NCBI GenBank assembly: GCA_000437675.1 | Contig: FR901793.1 | Coordinates: 11,636 to 31,419, forward strand | DNA length: 19,784 nt | Direction: 5' to 3' | Origin: Prevotella sp. CAG:891 | GTDB taxonomy: Bacteria; Bacteroidota; Bacteroidia; Bacteroidales; Bacteroidaceae | In this document: piece after piece, positions 1 to 8,359 of the stretch | How positions within the stretch are numbered: the first letter of the stretch is position 1 | Layout of the letters: the number at the start of each line of letters is the position of its first letter | The notes under the pieces: model-generated | What the model saw: the letters and a program-made list of their open reading frames with translations, nothing else | Told to the model about the DNA's origin: nothing | Databases searched by the model: none | Program-made: the position numbers and the translations under genes

Positions 1-256
1 CGAACGTCAGCACACGTGCGCCGGGAGGCATTCCCGAAGCCATGGCCAGGGCCGAATAGCCCGAATAGGTGCCTATCTCAACCACCGTTTGCGGTTGGTG
101 CATTTGCATCAGCATTTTCAGCAACTGGCCTTGCAAATGTCCTGAGGCCATGCGCGGTCGGAGCAGGTGCAGGTGGGTGGCACGATACAGGCGTTTCAGG
201 TAATCGTCGGGCGGTGTGGTATGTTCCAGTATGTAATCGTTTAGCAAATCGTTCAT
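1..256 (-). CDS. O-methyltransferase, N-terminal part (cut by window edge)
   Basis: The first 85 residues of a class I SAM-dependent O-methyltransferase of the COG4122 (caffeoyl-CoA O-methyltransferase-like) type; the rest lies outside the window to the left. The ATG is at 256-254. An MxSGxxQG segment at about residues 36-43, typical of the family, precedes the SAM-binding motif I (VEIGTYSGYSA, residues 59-69). The family transfers a methyl group from SAM to a hydroxyl of a small molecule; the substrate of this bacterial branch cannot be told from sequence. It lies downstream of pyk on the same strand but is separated from it by a strong terminator (311-353). I saw no clean TAnnTTTG promoter directly in front of it. 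The family call is firm and the exact function open. Confidence 0.85.
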   Translation of the reverse strand, partial: MNDLLNDYILEHTTPPDDYLKRLYRATHLHLLRPRMASGHLQGQLLKMLMQMHQPQTVVEIGTYSGYSALAMASGMPPGARVLTF

Positions 257-310
257 GGAAAGTCGTTGTATTTTCGGCAAAGCCTAACCGGCAGCAGCCG
301 GGGTGGGGTA

Positions 311-353
311 AAATAAAAAAAAAGCCTACGGCATCGCCAGGCGAACCGTAGGC
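311..353 (-). terminator. Rho-independent terminator after pyk
   Basis: Read on the minus strand, an 8-bp perfect stem GCCTACGG/CCGTAGGC (346-353 with 324-331) encloses a smaller TCGC/GCGA stem. It is followed by a run of nine T with a few more T beyond it (plus-strand A at 311-323). It sits about 100 nt beyond the pyk stop and before the O-methyltransferase start, so it should end pyk transcription. Confidence 0.85.
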
Positions 354-456
354 CGGTGTGATATTGAAGCATCCGGATGCACCGGTATGTATTCAAAACA
401 GGAGGGGCTGTTTGCTGCACTTGGGGGTAGGGTGGGCCGCCCCCATGTGTCGGGCA

Positions 457-1896
457 TTAGTTGGGGTAAGTTTCCTCGCCTTCGCTCTCGAACAGATTTT
501 TCACAATGTTCATTTCCATGAACGAAGTGCGCTGCTCCTTACGCTGCGAACCGAGGTAGCAAATGCGGTCTTCGGGGCAGAGCATATTGTCAGAGAGGAG
601 TTTGCGCAGGGCAGCGAGCAGGAACTCGTGTCCGTAGCTCTTCATCGGCATGTAAATGGCATATACGCCATACGAAAGGGCAAGGTGGCGCACCGTTTTG
701 GCCTTGTAGCAGATGGCAAGAATGGTGCATTGTCCGCGGAACGACGACACGTAGCGTGCGGTGCGTCCGGTGTACGAGTCCATGATAATGGCACGCAGCT
801 TCATGCGCTTCGTGGCCATCACGGCTTCTTTCGAGAAGAACTCGGTGACGTCGGGATTGTCGGACAGCGGAATGTCTACGCCGCCAAATTCCTTGAACAA
901 GTCCTTTTCGGCCTGCCATGCCACGGTAGCCATGACCTTGACCGCCTCTTCGGGATAGTCGCCATAGGCCGTTTCGCCCGAAAGCATTAGGGCGTCGGCA
1001 CGTGAGTACACGGCATTGGCAATGTCGGTAACTTCGGTACGCGTGGGGCGCGGATTGTGAATCATGCTTTGGAGCATCTGCGTGGCCACGATAACGGGCT
1101 TGTGGGCACGGATGGCCTTGTCGACCAGGCGACGCTGGATGCCGGGAATGAGTTCCTGAGCCACTTCGATGCCCAAGTCGCCGCGGGCAATCATGATGCC
1201 GTCGGCAGCTTCAAGAATTTCGTCGATGTTGTCCACACCTTCCTGGTTCTCGATTTTGGCAATGATGCGGATGTCGCTGTTGTGTTCGTCAAGAATTCTG
1301 CGCACTTCGTACACATCTTCCTTTGAACGCACAAAGCTGTGGGCAATGAAGGCCACGTCGTAGTCAATGGCAAATTCAATGTTGCGGCGGTCTTTTTCGG
1401 TGAGTGCCGGCAGGTTGATGCGTACGCCCGGCACGTTCACACTTTTGCGCGAACCCAGGGTGGCATCGTTTTCGACGTGGCAGGTAAGCGTTTGTCCGTC
1501 GTTGTCGTCGACAATCAAACCAAGGTCGCCATCGTCAATCAGGATGTGTGAACCCACTTGAACGTCTTTCACAAAGTCCTTGTAGGTCACGGCAATGGTT
1601 TCGCGAATGGTTTTGAGTTCGGGGTTGCCCACAATGCTGACTATATCGCCCTTGTGATACTCAATAGGGGCGTCGGTGGCAGTGGTTCGAACTTCGGGGC
1701 CTTTCGTGTCGACGAGAATGGCCAAATGGCTCGATACCTCGCGCACGTTGTCAATCACACGTTTCATGCCGGCTGCATCCTGGTGTGCCGTGTTCAGGCG
1801 GACAACGTTCATACCGGCGTCATACAGACGCTGGATGAGTCCTACATCGCAACGTATATCAGAAATGGTGGCAACAATCTTGGTTTTCTTGTACAT
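457..1896 (-). CDS. pyk: Pyruvate kinase
   Basis: Pyruvate kinase (479 aa, usual length for the bacterial enzyme) converts phosphoenolpyruvate and ADP to pyruvate and ATP in the cytoplasm, the last step of glycolysis. Visible marks are the N-terminal MNVVRLNTAH strand (R33), LVDTKGPEVRT (61-71) leading into the B domain (about 72-165), the catalytic lysine in IIAKIENQEG (K214), metal ligands E216 and D240 (ARGDLG), and the family signature around ATQMLQSM with T272, followed by NPRPTRAE-like NPRPTRTEV and MLSGETA. The C-terminal regulatory domain is about 345-479. The ATG at 1896 gives the expected N-terminus. aroQ lies 137 nt upstream on the same strand; no TAnnTTTG promoter or terminator is seen between them, so cotranscription from the aroQ promoter is plausible. 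Confidence 0.97.
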   Translation of the reverse strand: MYKKTKIVATISDIRCDVGLIQRLYDAGMNVVRLNTAHQDAAGMKRVIDNVREVSSHLAILVDTKGPEVRTTATDAPIEYHKGDIVSIVGNPELKTIRETIAVTYKDFVKDVQVGSHILIDDGDLGLIVDDNDGQTLTCHVENDATLGSRKSVNVPGVRINLPALTEKDRRNIEFAIDYDVAFIAHSFVRSKEDVYEVRRILDEHNSDIRIIAKIENQEGVDNIDEILEAADGIMIARGDLGIEVAQELIPGIQRRLVDKAIRAHKPVIVATQMLQSMIHNPRPTRTEVTDIANAVYSRADALMLSGETAYGDYPEEAVKVMATVAWQAEKDLFKEFGGVDIPLSDNPDVTEFFSKEAVMATKRMKLRAIIMDSYTGRTARYVSSFRGQCTILAICYKAKTVRHLALSYGVYAIYMPMKSYGHEFLLAALRKLLSDNMLCPEDRICYLGSQRKEQRTSFMEMNIVKNLFESEGEETYPN

Positions 1897-2033
1897 ATCG
1901 TTTAGTTAAGTATGGGGTTCAAAAATGAAGGGAGCGTCCTTCAGCACCGTGAATCAGCACTGAAAGCCAATGTTCTTGTTGGGTAATGCAGTAAATGATT
2001 ATAGAGGAAGAATGTTCCGAAACAGCTATGGGG

Positions 2034-2459
2034 TTATTCGCCAGCTTTCAGCGCCTCGATGGCCAGTCGGTAAGAGTTGAGACCGAAACCGGCAATCACG
2101 CCTTTGCAGGCGGCCGAAATGAAAGAATGATGGCGGAACTCTTCGCGACGGTGTACGTTCGACAAGTGCACTTCGACCACAGGGAAATGCAGCGAACGGA
2201 TACAATCGTGCAGGGCAATGCTCGTGTGCGTATAAGCTCCGGCATTGAGCGCCACCCCGTCGATGCCTTCGGTCAGGGCTTGCTGCAAGCGGTCGATGAG
2301 GAATCCTTCGACGTTGCTTTGATAGTAAAGTATTTCGTCGTCAGGAAAATGCTGTCGCAACATTTTAAGGCAGTGTTCCATGCTGTTACTGCCGTAAATA
2401 TCGGGTTCACGTTGGCCGAGTAAATTGAGGCTCGGCCCATTGACAATCAAAAATTTCAT
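2034..2459 (-). CDS. aroQ: Type II 3-dehydroquinate dehydratase
   Basis: Type II dehydroquinase (141 aa, normal for the dodecameric family) dehydrates 3-dehydroquinate to 3-dehydroshikimate in aromatic amino acid synthesis. The start MKFLIVNGPS at 2459 is chosen because family members begin with this beta strand; an upstream in-frame Met at 2525 would add an unlikely extension. Conserved features are NLLGQREPDIYG with the catalytic tyrosine Y22, QSNVEGFLID (47-56), NAGAYTHTS with N72 and H78, and EVHLSNVHRREEFRHHS (96-112) with H98. A proline usually found in the NPGAYTH motif is alanine here (A73), and GPNLN reads GPSLN; both are conservative for the fold. It is divergent from xerD and upstream of pyk. 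Confidence 0.96.
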   Translation of the reverse strand: MKFLIVNGPSLNLLGQREPDIYGSNSMEHCLKMLRQHFPDDEILYYQSNVEGFLIDRLQQALTEGIDGVALNAGAYTHTSIALHDCIRSLHFPVVEVHLSNVHRREEFRHHSFISAACKGVIAGFGLNSYRLAIEALKAGE

Positions 2460-2608
2460 ACCGGAAAGAAAGTAAGAAACTGGTTGGTGAGGTTCAAAAA
2501 AGAGGAGAACGTCGGGGCGAAACAATGCTTTCGGCGCGTTTGGTGTCGAACCATTGGCGCAATAGTTTTAACTTTGCAGAATCTTGCCTGCCACAAAGGC
2601 AAACAGGG

Positions 2609-2638
2609 CAAAAGTAGGTGCTTGTATGGCTTCGCCAA
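2609..2638 (-). promoter_or_regulatory. Promoter of aroQ (Bacteroidota type)
   Basis: On the minus strand a -33 TTG (2636-2638) and a -7 TACTTTTG (2609-2616) are separated by 19 bp, the spacing typical of the Bacteroidota primary sigma factor. The inferred transcription start is about 140 nt before the aroQ ATG and could serve aroQ and pyk. Confidence 0.55.
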
Positions 2639-2715
2639 TTATAGAATATCTACTTAAAGCGGCAAAGTGAAGTATTACGACCGCAAATTTACTCAATATT
2701 TATCATTCCACCACC

Positions 2716-3603
2716 TTGACCATCAACAAATATCGCAGTTATCTGCTGCTTGAAAAAGGACTTTCGGCCAATACCTGCGCTGCATACGTGCAGGACGTGA
2801 GCAAATTGTTGCAATATCTGACCGACGAACACATTGATCCGTGTCGCGTTACACTGGCCGATTTACACGGTTTTGCGGCCTCGCTTTACGATTTGGGCAT
2901 CGCCGTTACCTCCATTGCACGCATCTTGTCGGGGGTGCGCTCGTATTACGATTTTCTGCTCAACGAAGGCTACATCGAGGACGACCCCACCGAGCTGCTC
3001 GAGTCGCCGCGCAAACCCGAACATTTGCCCGAGGTGCTGACGCTCGACGAAGTGGAACGCCTGAAAGCGGCTATCGACCTGTCGCAAGCCGAGGGGCAGC
3101 GCGACAGCGCCATCATCGAGGTGCTTTACAGCTGCGGACTGCGGGTGAGCGAACTCTGCGCGCTGAAAATCAGCGACTTGTTTCTCGACGAGGGCTTTAT
3201 GCGTGTCACGGGCAAGGGTTCGAAACAGCGTTTTGTGCCCGTTTCGCCGCAGGCCATTACCGAGCTGGAACTCTGGTTTGCCGACCGCTGCCATATCGAG
3301 GCAAAGCCCGGCGAGGAGGACTACGTGTTCGTGTCGCACCGTCGCGGAAAACATTTGTCGCGCATCACCGTGTTCCACAATTTGCAAGTGTATGCTGAAC
3401 GCGCCGGCATCAACAAAAAAATTTCGCCACACACCCTGCGCCACACCTTTGCCACCCACTTGCTCGAAGGCGGGGCCAACCTGCGCGCCATACAGGCCAT
3501 GCTGGGGCACGAAAGCATTGCCACTACCCAACTTTACACCCATATCGACCGCTCCTTTCTGCGTCAGCAAATACTCGAACACCTGCCGCGCAACGCGCAC
3601 TAA
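2716..3603 (+). CDS. xerD: Tyrosine recombinase XerD
   Basis: Site-specific tyrosine recombinase of the XerC/D family (295 aa), expected to resolve chromosome dimers at dif together with a partner Xer protein. An N-terminal SAM-like core-binding domain (about 1-90) precedes the catalytic domain. The catalytic set is complete: R143 (GLRVSEL), K167 (TGKGSK), H239 and R242 (SPHTLRHTFATHLL), H265 (MLGHES) and the nucleophile Y274 (TTQLYTHI). No ATG lies in frame upstream before a TGA at 2668, so TTG at 2716 is the best start; it leaves the N-terminus a few residues shorter than many homologues, and ATT at 2698 is a less likely alternative. It is divergent from aroQ. Nothing mobile flanks it, so a housekeeping Xer is favoured over a transposon integrase. 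The choice of XerD over XerC rests on length and context. Confidence 0.9.
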   Translation: MTINKYRSYLLLEKGLSANTCAAYVQDVSKLLQYLTDEHIDPCRVTLADLHGFAASLYDLGIAVTSIARILSGVRSYYDFLLNEGYIEDDPTELLESPRKPEHLPEVLTLDEVERLKAAIDLSQAEGQRDSAIIEVLYSCGLRVSELCALKISDLFLDEGFMRVTGKGSKQRFVPVSPQAITELELWFADRCHIEAKPGEEDYVFVSHRRGKHLSRITVFHNLQVYAERAGINKKISPHTLRHTFATHLLEGGANLRAIQAMLGHESIATTQLYTHIDRSFLRQQILEHLPRNAH

Positions 3604-3679
3604 ACCCCGGCAAGCGCGTTACCGCTCGTCAATGCGCCCATTTTCGGGCGAAATAGCCCGACAATTCGCGTTTTTTTCC

Positions 3680-3687
3680 TACTTTTG
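3680..3687 (+). promoter_or_regulatory. Probable -7 element for nadA
   Basis: TACTTTTG, a perfect TAnnTTTG, lies 23 nt before the nadA ATG. No good -33 TTTG is found 19-21 bp upstream, so the promoter is only partly supported. Confidence 0.4.
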
Positions 3688-3710
3688 CGATAGCAACAAA
3701 AGCAACGTTT

Positions 3711-4697
3711 ATGACAGAAGTGAAACAAACGTGGAAGGAGAAGGGCTACGTCGACGAGCCCTTACCTGCCCATATAGATGTGAAGGCCGAAATCCGACGC
3801 CTTTGCCAAGAAAAAAATGCCATCATTCTGGCGCATTACTACACCGAAGGCGAAATTCAGGACATTGCCGACTATGTGGGCGATAGCCTCGGACTGGCAC
3901 AGCAAGCTGCCAAAACCGATGCCGACATCATCGTGATGTGCGGCGTGCATTTCATGGGCGAAACGAACAAAATTCTTTGCCTCGACAAAAAGGTGCTGGT
4001 GCCCGACCTCAACGCCACCTGCTCGCTGGCCGAAAGTTGCCAGGCCGATGCGTTCAAGGCTTTTGTCGAAAGCCATCCCGACCACACGGTGATTTCCTAC
4101 GTCAACACCTCGGCCGCCGTCAAGGCTTTGACCGATGTGGTGGTAACTTCGGGAAATGCCCGCAAAATCGTAGACAGTTTTCCGGCCGATGCCAAACTCA
4201 TTTTCGGTCCCGACCGTAATCTGGGCAGCTACCTGAACAGCGTAACCGGACGCGAAATGCTGCTGTGGGACGGTGCGTGCCATGTTCACGAACGTTTCTC
4301 GGTTGAAAAAATCGTGGAACTGAAACGCCAATATCCCGATGCCAAGGTGCTGGTTCACCCCGAATGTCGCGGTGCTGTGGTGAAGCTGGCCGACGTCGTG
4401 GGTTCAACCGCTGCGCTGCTCAACTATGCGCGCCAAGCCGAAACGAGTACCTTCCTGGTAGCTACTGAAAGCGGTATTCTGCACGAAATGCGCAAAAGCT
4501 GCCCCGACAAGGAATTTATTCCCGTGCCTCCCGAAGACAGCACCTGCGCTTGCAACGAGTGCAACTTCATGCGCTTGTGTACGCTGCAAAAGGTTTACAA
4601 CACGCTCCTCAACGAGTGGCCTACCATTGAAGTGCCCGAGGAAGTGGCCAAGGCTGCTATCAAGCCGATTGAACGCATGCTCGAACTCAGCAAATAA
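3711..4697 (+). CDS. nadA: Quinolinate synthase NadA
   Basis: Quinolinate synthase (328 aa) condenses iminoaspartate with dihydroxyacetone phosphate to give quinolinate in de novo NAD synthesis, using an oxygen-sensitive [4Fe-4S] cluster. The protein shows LAHYYTEGEIQDIADYVGDS (40-59), CGVHFMGE (77-84), C104 in the NATCSLAESC block, C190 in WDGACHVHE, HPECRG (216-221), ATESGILHEM (251-260) and a cysteine-rich end CACNEC with C279, C281 and C284. By family comparison C104, C190 and one cysteine of the last group are the expected cluster ligands. ATG at 3711 is the natural start. No nadB or nadC partner is in the window. A strong terminator follows at 4757-4810, so nadA is probably transcribed alone. 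Confidence 0.97.
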   Translation: MTEVKQTWKEKGYVDEPLPAHIDVKAEIRRLCQEKNAIILAHYYTEGEIQDIADYVGDSLGLAQQAAKTDADIIVMCGVHFMGETNKILCLDKKVLVPDLNATCSLAESCQADAFKAFVESHPDHTVISYVNTSAAVKALTDVVVTSGNARKIVDSFPADAKLIFGPDRNLGSYLNSVTGREMLLWDGACHVHERFSVEKIVELKRQYPDAKVLVHPECRGAVVKLADVVGSTAALLNYARQAETSTFLVATESGILHEMRKSCPDKEFIPVPPEDSTCACNECNFMRLCTLQKVYNTLLNEWPTIEVPEEVAKAAIKPIERMLELSK

Positions 4698-4756
4698 GGA
4701 GGCACATTAAGAAGCTGCTACTTATCAACAACCTCCGATTCCCTAAACACACACAC

Positions 4757-4810
4757 AGGTGCAACCGTTAGGCATTCGTGCAGAATGGTCGCGCCTGCTT
4801 TGTTGTTTTT
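4757..4810 (+). terminator. Rho-independent terminator after nadA
   Basis: A stem of about 13 bp (4757-4769 with 4784-4796, one mismatch and two G-T pairs) carries a small GCA-TTCG-TGC hairpin at its tip (4772-4781). The T-rich tract GCTTTGTTGTTTTT follows. It lies 60 nt beyond the nadA stop, and its presence argues against the upstream in-frame ATG at 4778 as the start of the next gene. Confidence 0.75.
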
Positions 4811-4825
4811 AAACACTTTCCCACC

Positions 4826-6589
4826 ATGAATATCAACGAACGTGTGGCCGCCCTGCGTCGGTGGATGCGCAGCCGCGGCATCAGTGCTTACCTCATTCCC
4901 ACCGCCGATCCTCACAACGACGAATACATTCCTGCCCACTGGAACTGCCGTGAATGGCTCACGGGATTCACCGGTTCGGCCGGTTTGGCTGTGGTGACGC
5001 AAACCGAAGCGGCCCTCTGGACCGATTCGCGCTACTTTTTGCAAGCTGCCGACGAACTGAGCGGCACACCCTTTGCGCTGATGCGCGAAGGCGAGGACGG
5101 CGTGCCCGCACCCGGACAGTGGCTCCAGGCCAAACTCCGCGATAACGAAGTGGTGGGATGTCCGGCCGATATGCTCACCGTGGGCATGGCCGACGAACTG
5201 ACCGGACTGGGCCTGAAGGTCGATACGAACGGCGATGCCTTCAACGACCTTTGGACCGACCGCCCCGCACTGCCCATGGGCATTATCGACGTGCAGGACG
5301 AACGCTATGTGGGACTGAGCGTGAGCGAAAAACTCAGCCGTGTGCTCGAACTGCTGGGCCCCGAGGCGCAACACCGCGACTACATATTCAACGACCTGGG
5401 CGAAATAGCCTGGCTGCTGAATTTGCGCGGCAGCGATGTGCCTTACAACCCCGTGTTCGTGGCCTACCTCGTCTACTTTGCCGAATCGCGTCGTTTTGTG
5501 CTCATGACGCACCTCGAAACCATCACCCCGGCCGCCCGCGCCCTTTTGGCTGAAGCCGGCGTAAGCTGCGTGCTCTACGGTTCGCCGCTTGCCCTGATTG
5601 ACCGCCCCAAACACTACGACTTCAACACCGCGCCCTGCCTGCTGCGTGCCAAAGGCGATGTACACACCCCCTCGCCCGTGGCTGCCATGCGTGCCGAAAA
5701 GAACGAGGCCGAGCTGCAAGGTTTCCGCGATGCCATGACGCACGACGGTGTGGCTATGGTGCAATTCCTGCACTGGCTCGACGAAGCCATGCAGCACGAT
5801 GAGGCGGTAACTGAAGTCACCGTCGACGAACGCCTCACCGCCTTCCGCGCCGCTCAGCCCGGTTACAGCGAACTCAGTTTCGCCACCATTGCCGGCTACG
5901 GCCCTCACGGCGCCATCGTTCACTACGAAGCCACACCCGAAACGGCTGCCCGCCTGGAACCGCGCGGCCTGCTGCTGCTCGACAGTGGCGCGCAATACAA
6001 CTGCGGAACCACCGACATTACGCGCACCATTGCCCTTGGTCCTCTTACCGACGAGGAACGCCGCGTCTACACCGCCGTGCTGAAGGGTCACCTGGCCCTG
6101 TCGCGCCTGCAATTCCCCCTTGGCACCACCGGTTTGCAGCTCGACACAGCCGCCCGTGCCGACATCTGGGCCGAAGGCTACGACTTTGGTCACGGCACCG
6201 GTCACGGTGTAGGTTCGCACCTTTGCGTACACGAAGGGCCGCACCAAATTCGCAAAAACCTGCGCGACTGCACCCTGATTCCCTTCCGTCCCGGCATGGT
6301 TGTCACGAACGAACCGGGCGTCTACGTCGAAGGACGTTTCGGTGTGCGCATCGAAAACGTGCTGGCCTGCGTGCCGAGCCGCACCACCGCCTTTGGCGAA
6401 TTTTGCGCTTTCGAAACGCTGACGCTCTGTCCTTACGACCTGCGCCCCGTTTGTCGCGAAATGCTCACGCCCGTCGAAGTGGCGCAAATCAATGTCTACC
6501 ACGAACGAGTGCGCAGCGTGCTGATGCCCCTGATTCCCTCAGCCGACACGCGCCAATGGCTTGAAGCTGCCACAGCTCCGCTTCAATAG
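4826..6589 (+). CDS. pepP: Xaa-Pro aminopeptidase (M24B, long eukaryote-like form)
   Basis: Metallopeptidase of family M24B (587 aa) that removes the N-terminal residue from peptides with proline in second place; probably cytoplasmic since no signal peptide is seen. Two creatinase-like N-terminal domains (about 1-130 and 150-295) precede the pita-bread catalytic domain (about 300-525) and a C-terminal M24_C segment (about 530-587). This long architecture matches the human XPNPEP1 type rather than short E. coli PepP. The metal ligands are all present: D386 (LLLDSG), D397 (TTDITRT), H460 (GHGTGHGVG), E496 (TNEPGVY) and E510 (VRIEN). The ATG at 4826 is chosen over one at 4778 that lies inside the nadA terminator. 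The symbol pepP is used for the activity, not for orthology. rbfA follows after 44 nt. Confidence 0.93.
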   Translation: MNINERVAALRRWMRSRGISAYLIPTADPHNDEYIPAHWNCREWLTGFTGSAGLAVVTQTEAALWTDSRYFLQAADELSGTPFALMREGEDGVPAPGQWLQAKLRDNEVVGCPADMLTVGMADELTGLGLKVDTNGDAFNDLWTDRPALPMGIIDVQDERYVGLSVSEKLSRVLELLGPEAQHRDYIFNDLGEIAWLLNLRGSDVPYNPVFVAYLVYFAESRRFVLMTHLETITPAARALLAEAGVSCVLYGSPLALIDRPKHYDFNTAPCLLRAKGDVHTPSPVAAMRAEKNEAELQGFRDAMTHDGVAMVQFLHWLDEAMQHDEAVTEVTVDERLTAFRAAQPGYSELSFATIAGYGPHGAIVHYEATPETAARLEPRGLLLLDSGAQYNCGTTDITRTIALGPLTDEERRVYTAVLKGHLALSRLQFPLGTTGLQLDTAARADIWAEGYDFGHGTGHGVGSHLCVHEGPHQIRKNLRDCTLIPFRPGMVVTNEPGVYVEGRFGVRIENVLACVPSRTTAFGEFCAFETLTLCPYDLRPVCREMLTPVEVAQINVYHERVRSVLMPLIPSADTRQWLEAATAPLQ

Positions 6590-6633
6590 TAAACTCTTAT
6601 TTTTTTATCTCCTACTTTTTATTTTAATTATTT

Positions 6634-7005
6634 ATGGAAACAACCAGACAACAAAAAATATCGCGCCTCATTCAGAAAGAACTGAGCGACATTTTTCAGA
6701 AACAAACCCAAGGCACTCACGGCGTACTTGTTTCGGTAAGTGCCGTGCGCATCAGCCCCGACCTCAGCATTGCGCGAGGTTATTTGAGCGTATTCCCTTC
6801 GGAACGTGCTGCTGAAATTCTGAAAAACATCAACGACAACGCCCGCCAAATTCGTTATGAACTCGGCACGCGCGTACGTCACCAGTTGCGCATTATTCCC
6901 GATTTAAAGTTCTTCCTCGACGATTCGCTCGACTATCTCGACCACATCGACCAGCTCCTGAAAGGCACCACTTCGTCGGCCGAAACTCCCGAGGGCAATG
7001 AGTAA
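6634..7005 (+). CDS. rbfA: Ribosome-binding factor A
   Basis: RbfA (123 aa) is a small KH-fold protein that binds the 30S subunit during late maturation of the 16S rRNA 5' end and helps growth in the cold. The whole length is a single RbfA domain: the N-terminal RQQKISRLIQKELSDIF helix, the VSVSAVRISPDLSIARGYLSV strands (about 32-53) and the RHQLRIIPDLKFFLDDSLDY C-terminal strand and helix (about 82-101), then a short acidic tail. The ATG at 6634 is the only sensible start. Its last 8 nt overlap the start of the following permease gene, so the two are translationally linked. The T- and A-rich 44-nt gap before it has only an imperfect promoter (TACTTTTT). Confidence 0.93.
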   Translation: METTRQQKISRLIQKELSDIFQKQTQGTHGVLVSVSAVRISPDLSIARGYLSVFPSERAAEILKNINDNARQIRYELGTRVRHQLRIIPDLKFFLDDSLDYLDHIDQLLKGTTSSAETPEGNE

Positions 7006-8230
7006 GCTCTACCGTTTGCCGTTCTTTATGGCCGGGCGCTACCTGTTTTCAAAGAAAAAGGTGGGTGCCATCAACATTGTGTCGGCCATATCGGTGCTGG
7101 GTGTAGCCTTCGGCACAGCAGCCCTGCTGTGTACGTTGGCTGTGTTCAGCGGTTTCCGCGACCTCATCGGTTCGCTCTACACCGCCTTCGACCCGCAAAT
7201 CGAAATTGTGCCGGCACACGACAAGTTTGCCTCCGAGTCCGACGAACGCCTGCGCACCGTACGCCTGCATCCCGGCGTAGCTGCAGCCTCATTCTGTCTT
7301 GAAGACAACGCCATGATACTTTACACCGGCCGCCCCGTTGTCATCACCCTGAAAGGAGTTGACGACCACTATGCCGAAGTCACCGGCATACGCTCCATCC
7401 TTTACGGCAACGGTTCCTACCGCCTGCACAATTCGGGCGTCGACTACGGCATACCCGGCATCGGCCTGGCGGCATCAATGGGCGGCATCAATTACGGTAC
7501 GCTGCAAATTTGCGCCCCGCGCAAAGGCGAAAGGCTGAACCTGGCGCGTCCCACCGAAAGCATACAAACGGGCGACCTCACTGCGCCCAATGTCTGCTTC
7601 GACGTGAACCAGCGCAAATACGATGAAAACTACATGCTATCGTCGCTCAGCTTTGCCCAGTCGCTCTTTGAGCAGCCCGGTCGCATCACCTCGCTCGAAC
7701 TGAAGCTCAAACCCGAAGCCGACGTGCAGCAGGTAAAGCAAGAGTTGCAGCAAAAGCTCGGCCCCGACTTCCGCGTGCTCGACCAGTTGGAGCAGCAGCC
7801 CGAAATGTTTAAGGTCATGAACATTGAGAAAATCATAGCCTATCTTTTTCTCACCTTCATCCTCATCATAGCCTGCTTCAACATTGTAGGGTCTGTGTCG
7901 ATGCTCATTATCGACAAGCGCGACGACGTGCAGACACTGCGTCACCTTGGCGCCTCCGACCATCTGATATTCCGCATCTTCCTGTTTGAAGGACGCTTCA
8001 TAGCCCTGCTTGGCGCCCTGCTCGGCACCCTGCTCGGCGTAGGTTTGTGCGTGCTTCAGCAGCAGTTCGGCTTAATCAAGCTGGGCGGTTCGGCCGGCAG
8101 TTTCATTGTCGATGCCTACCCCGTGAGCATACATTTTGCCGACGTAGCCCTGGTGTTTGTCACCGTAGTCGTGGTGGGTATGTTCAGCGTGTGGTATCCG
8201 GTGAAATACCTCAGCCGCCGTTTCCTGTAA
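6998..8230 (+). CDS. LolC/E-type lipoprotein-release permease (FtsX/MacB fold)
   Basis: Inner-membrane permease subunit (410 aa) of the LolC/LolE family, which with the ATPase LolD extracts lipoproteins from the inner membrane for transfer to the outer membrane. The topology fits: one helix at about 27-50, a large periplasmic domain (about 52-275), and three helices at about 279-304, 332-354 and 381-402, i.e. the FtsX domain. The cytoplasmic segment DKRDDVQTLRHLGASD (306-321) is the family coupling motif that contacts the ATPase. The ATG at 6998 overlaps the rbfA stop. No LolD-like ATPase is in the window, so the partner must be encoded elsewhere. LolC cannot be told from LolE, hence no symbol. 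A bidirectional terminator closes the transcript. Confidence 0.88.
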   Translation: MSKLYRLPFFMAGRYLFSKKKVGAINIVSAISVLGVAFGTAALLCTLAVFSGFRDLIGSLYTAFDPQIEIVPAHDKFASESDERLRTVRLHPGVAAASFCLEDNAMILYTGRPVVITLKGVDDHYAEVTGIRSILYGNGSYRLHNSGVDYGIPGIGLAASMGGINYGTLQICAPRKGERLNLARPTESIQTGDLTAPNVCFDVNQRKYDENYMLSSLSFAQSLFEQPGRITSLELKLKPEADVQQVKQELQQKLGPDFRVLDQLEQQPEMFKVMNIEKIIAYLFLTFILIIACFNIVGSVSMLIIDKRDDVQTLRHLGASDHLIFRIFLFEGRFIALLGALLGTLLGVGLCVLQQQFGLIKLGGSAGSFIVDAYPVSIHFADVALVFVTVVVVGMFSVWYPVKYLSRRFL

Positions 8231-8248
8231 CAAATCATGAATTTTGGA

Positions 8249-8301
8249 TACAAAAATCCCCGAAGTCCGGCTTCAAAACCGTAACTTCGGGGATTTTTGT
8301 A
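8249..8301. terminator. Bidirectional terminator between the permease gene and typA
   Basis: An 18-bp perfect stem (8249-8266 with 8284-8301) has A5 at the base of its left arm and T5 at the base of its right arm, so it can end transcription from both sides. The loop is 17 nt. It lies between the two convergent genes. Confidence 0.9.
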
Positions 8302-8359
8302 TGTGTGAGCGTGGTTCTAACCATCAGCGTTTTTTGGAGAACCACCCTTCTTCTAAGGG

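Noticed and set aside
2684..2691. Second minus-strand -7 box (TAAATTTG) near the xerD start
   Set aside because: No -33 at any suitable distance, and a better promoter for aroQ exists at 2609-2638.
3645..3677. Terminator after xerD
   Set aside because: A 5-bp CGGGC/GCCCG stem is separated from the T7 run by 10 nt; the alternative GCGAA/TTCGC stem is weak. Not convincing.
4718..6502. 594-codon open frame on the minus strand opposite the Xaa-Pro aminopeptidase gene
   Set aside because: It is the antisense shadow of a GC-biased gene; the plus strand has all M24 motifs, while the antisense translation shows no family and a skewed composition.
6601..6630. Promoter for rbfA (TACTTTTT)
   Set aside because: One mismatch in the -7, no -33, and an A/T-rich gap that makes chance matches likely; rbfA may be read through from the gene before it.
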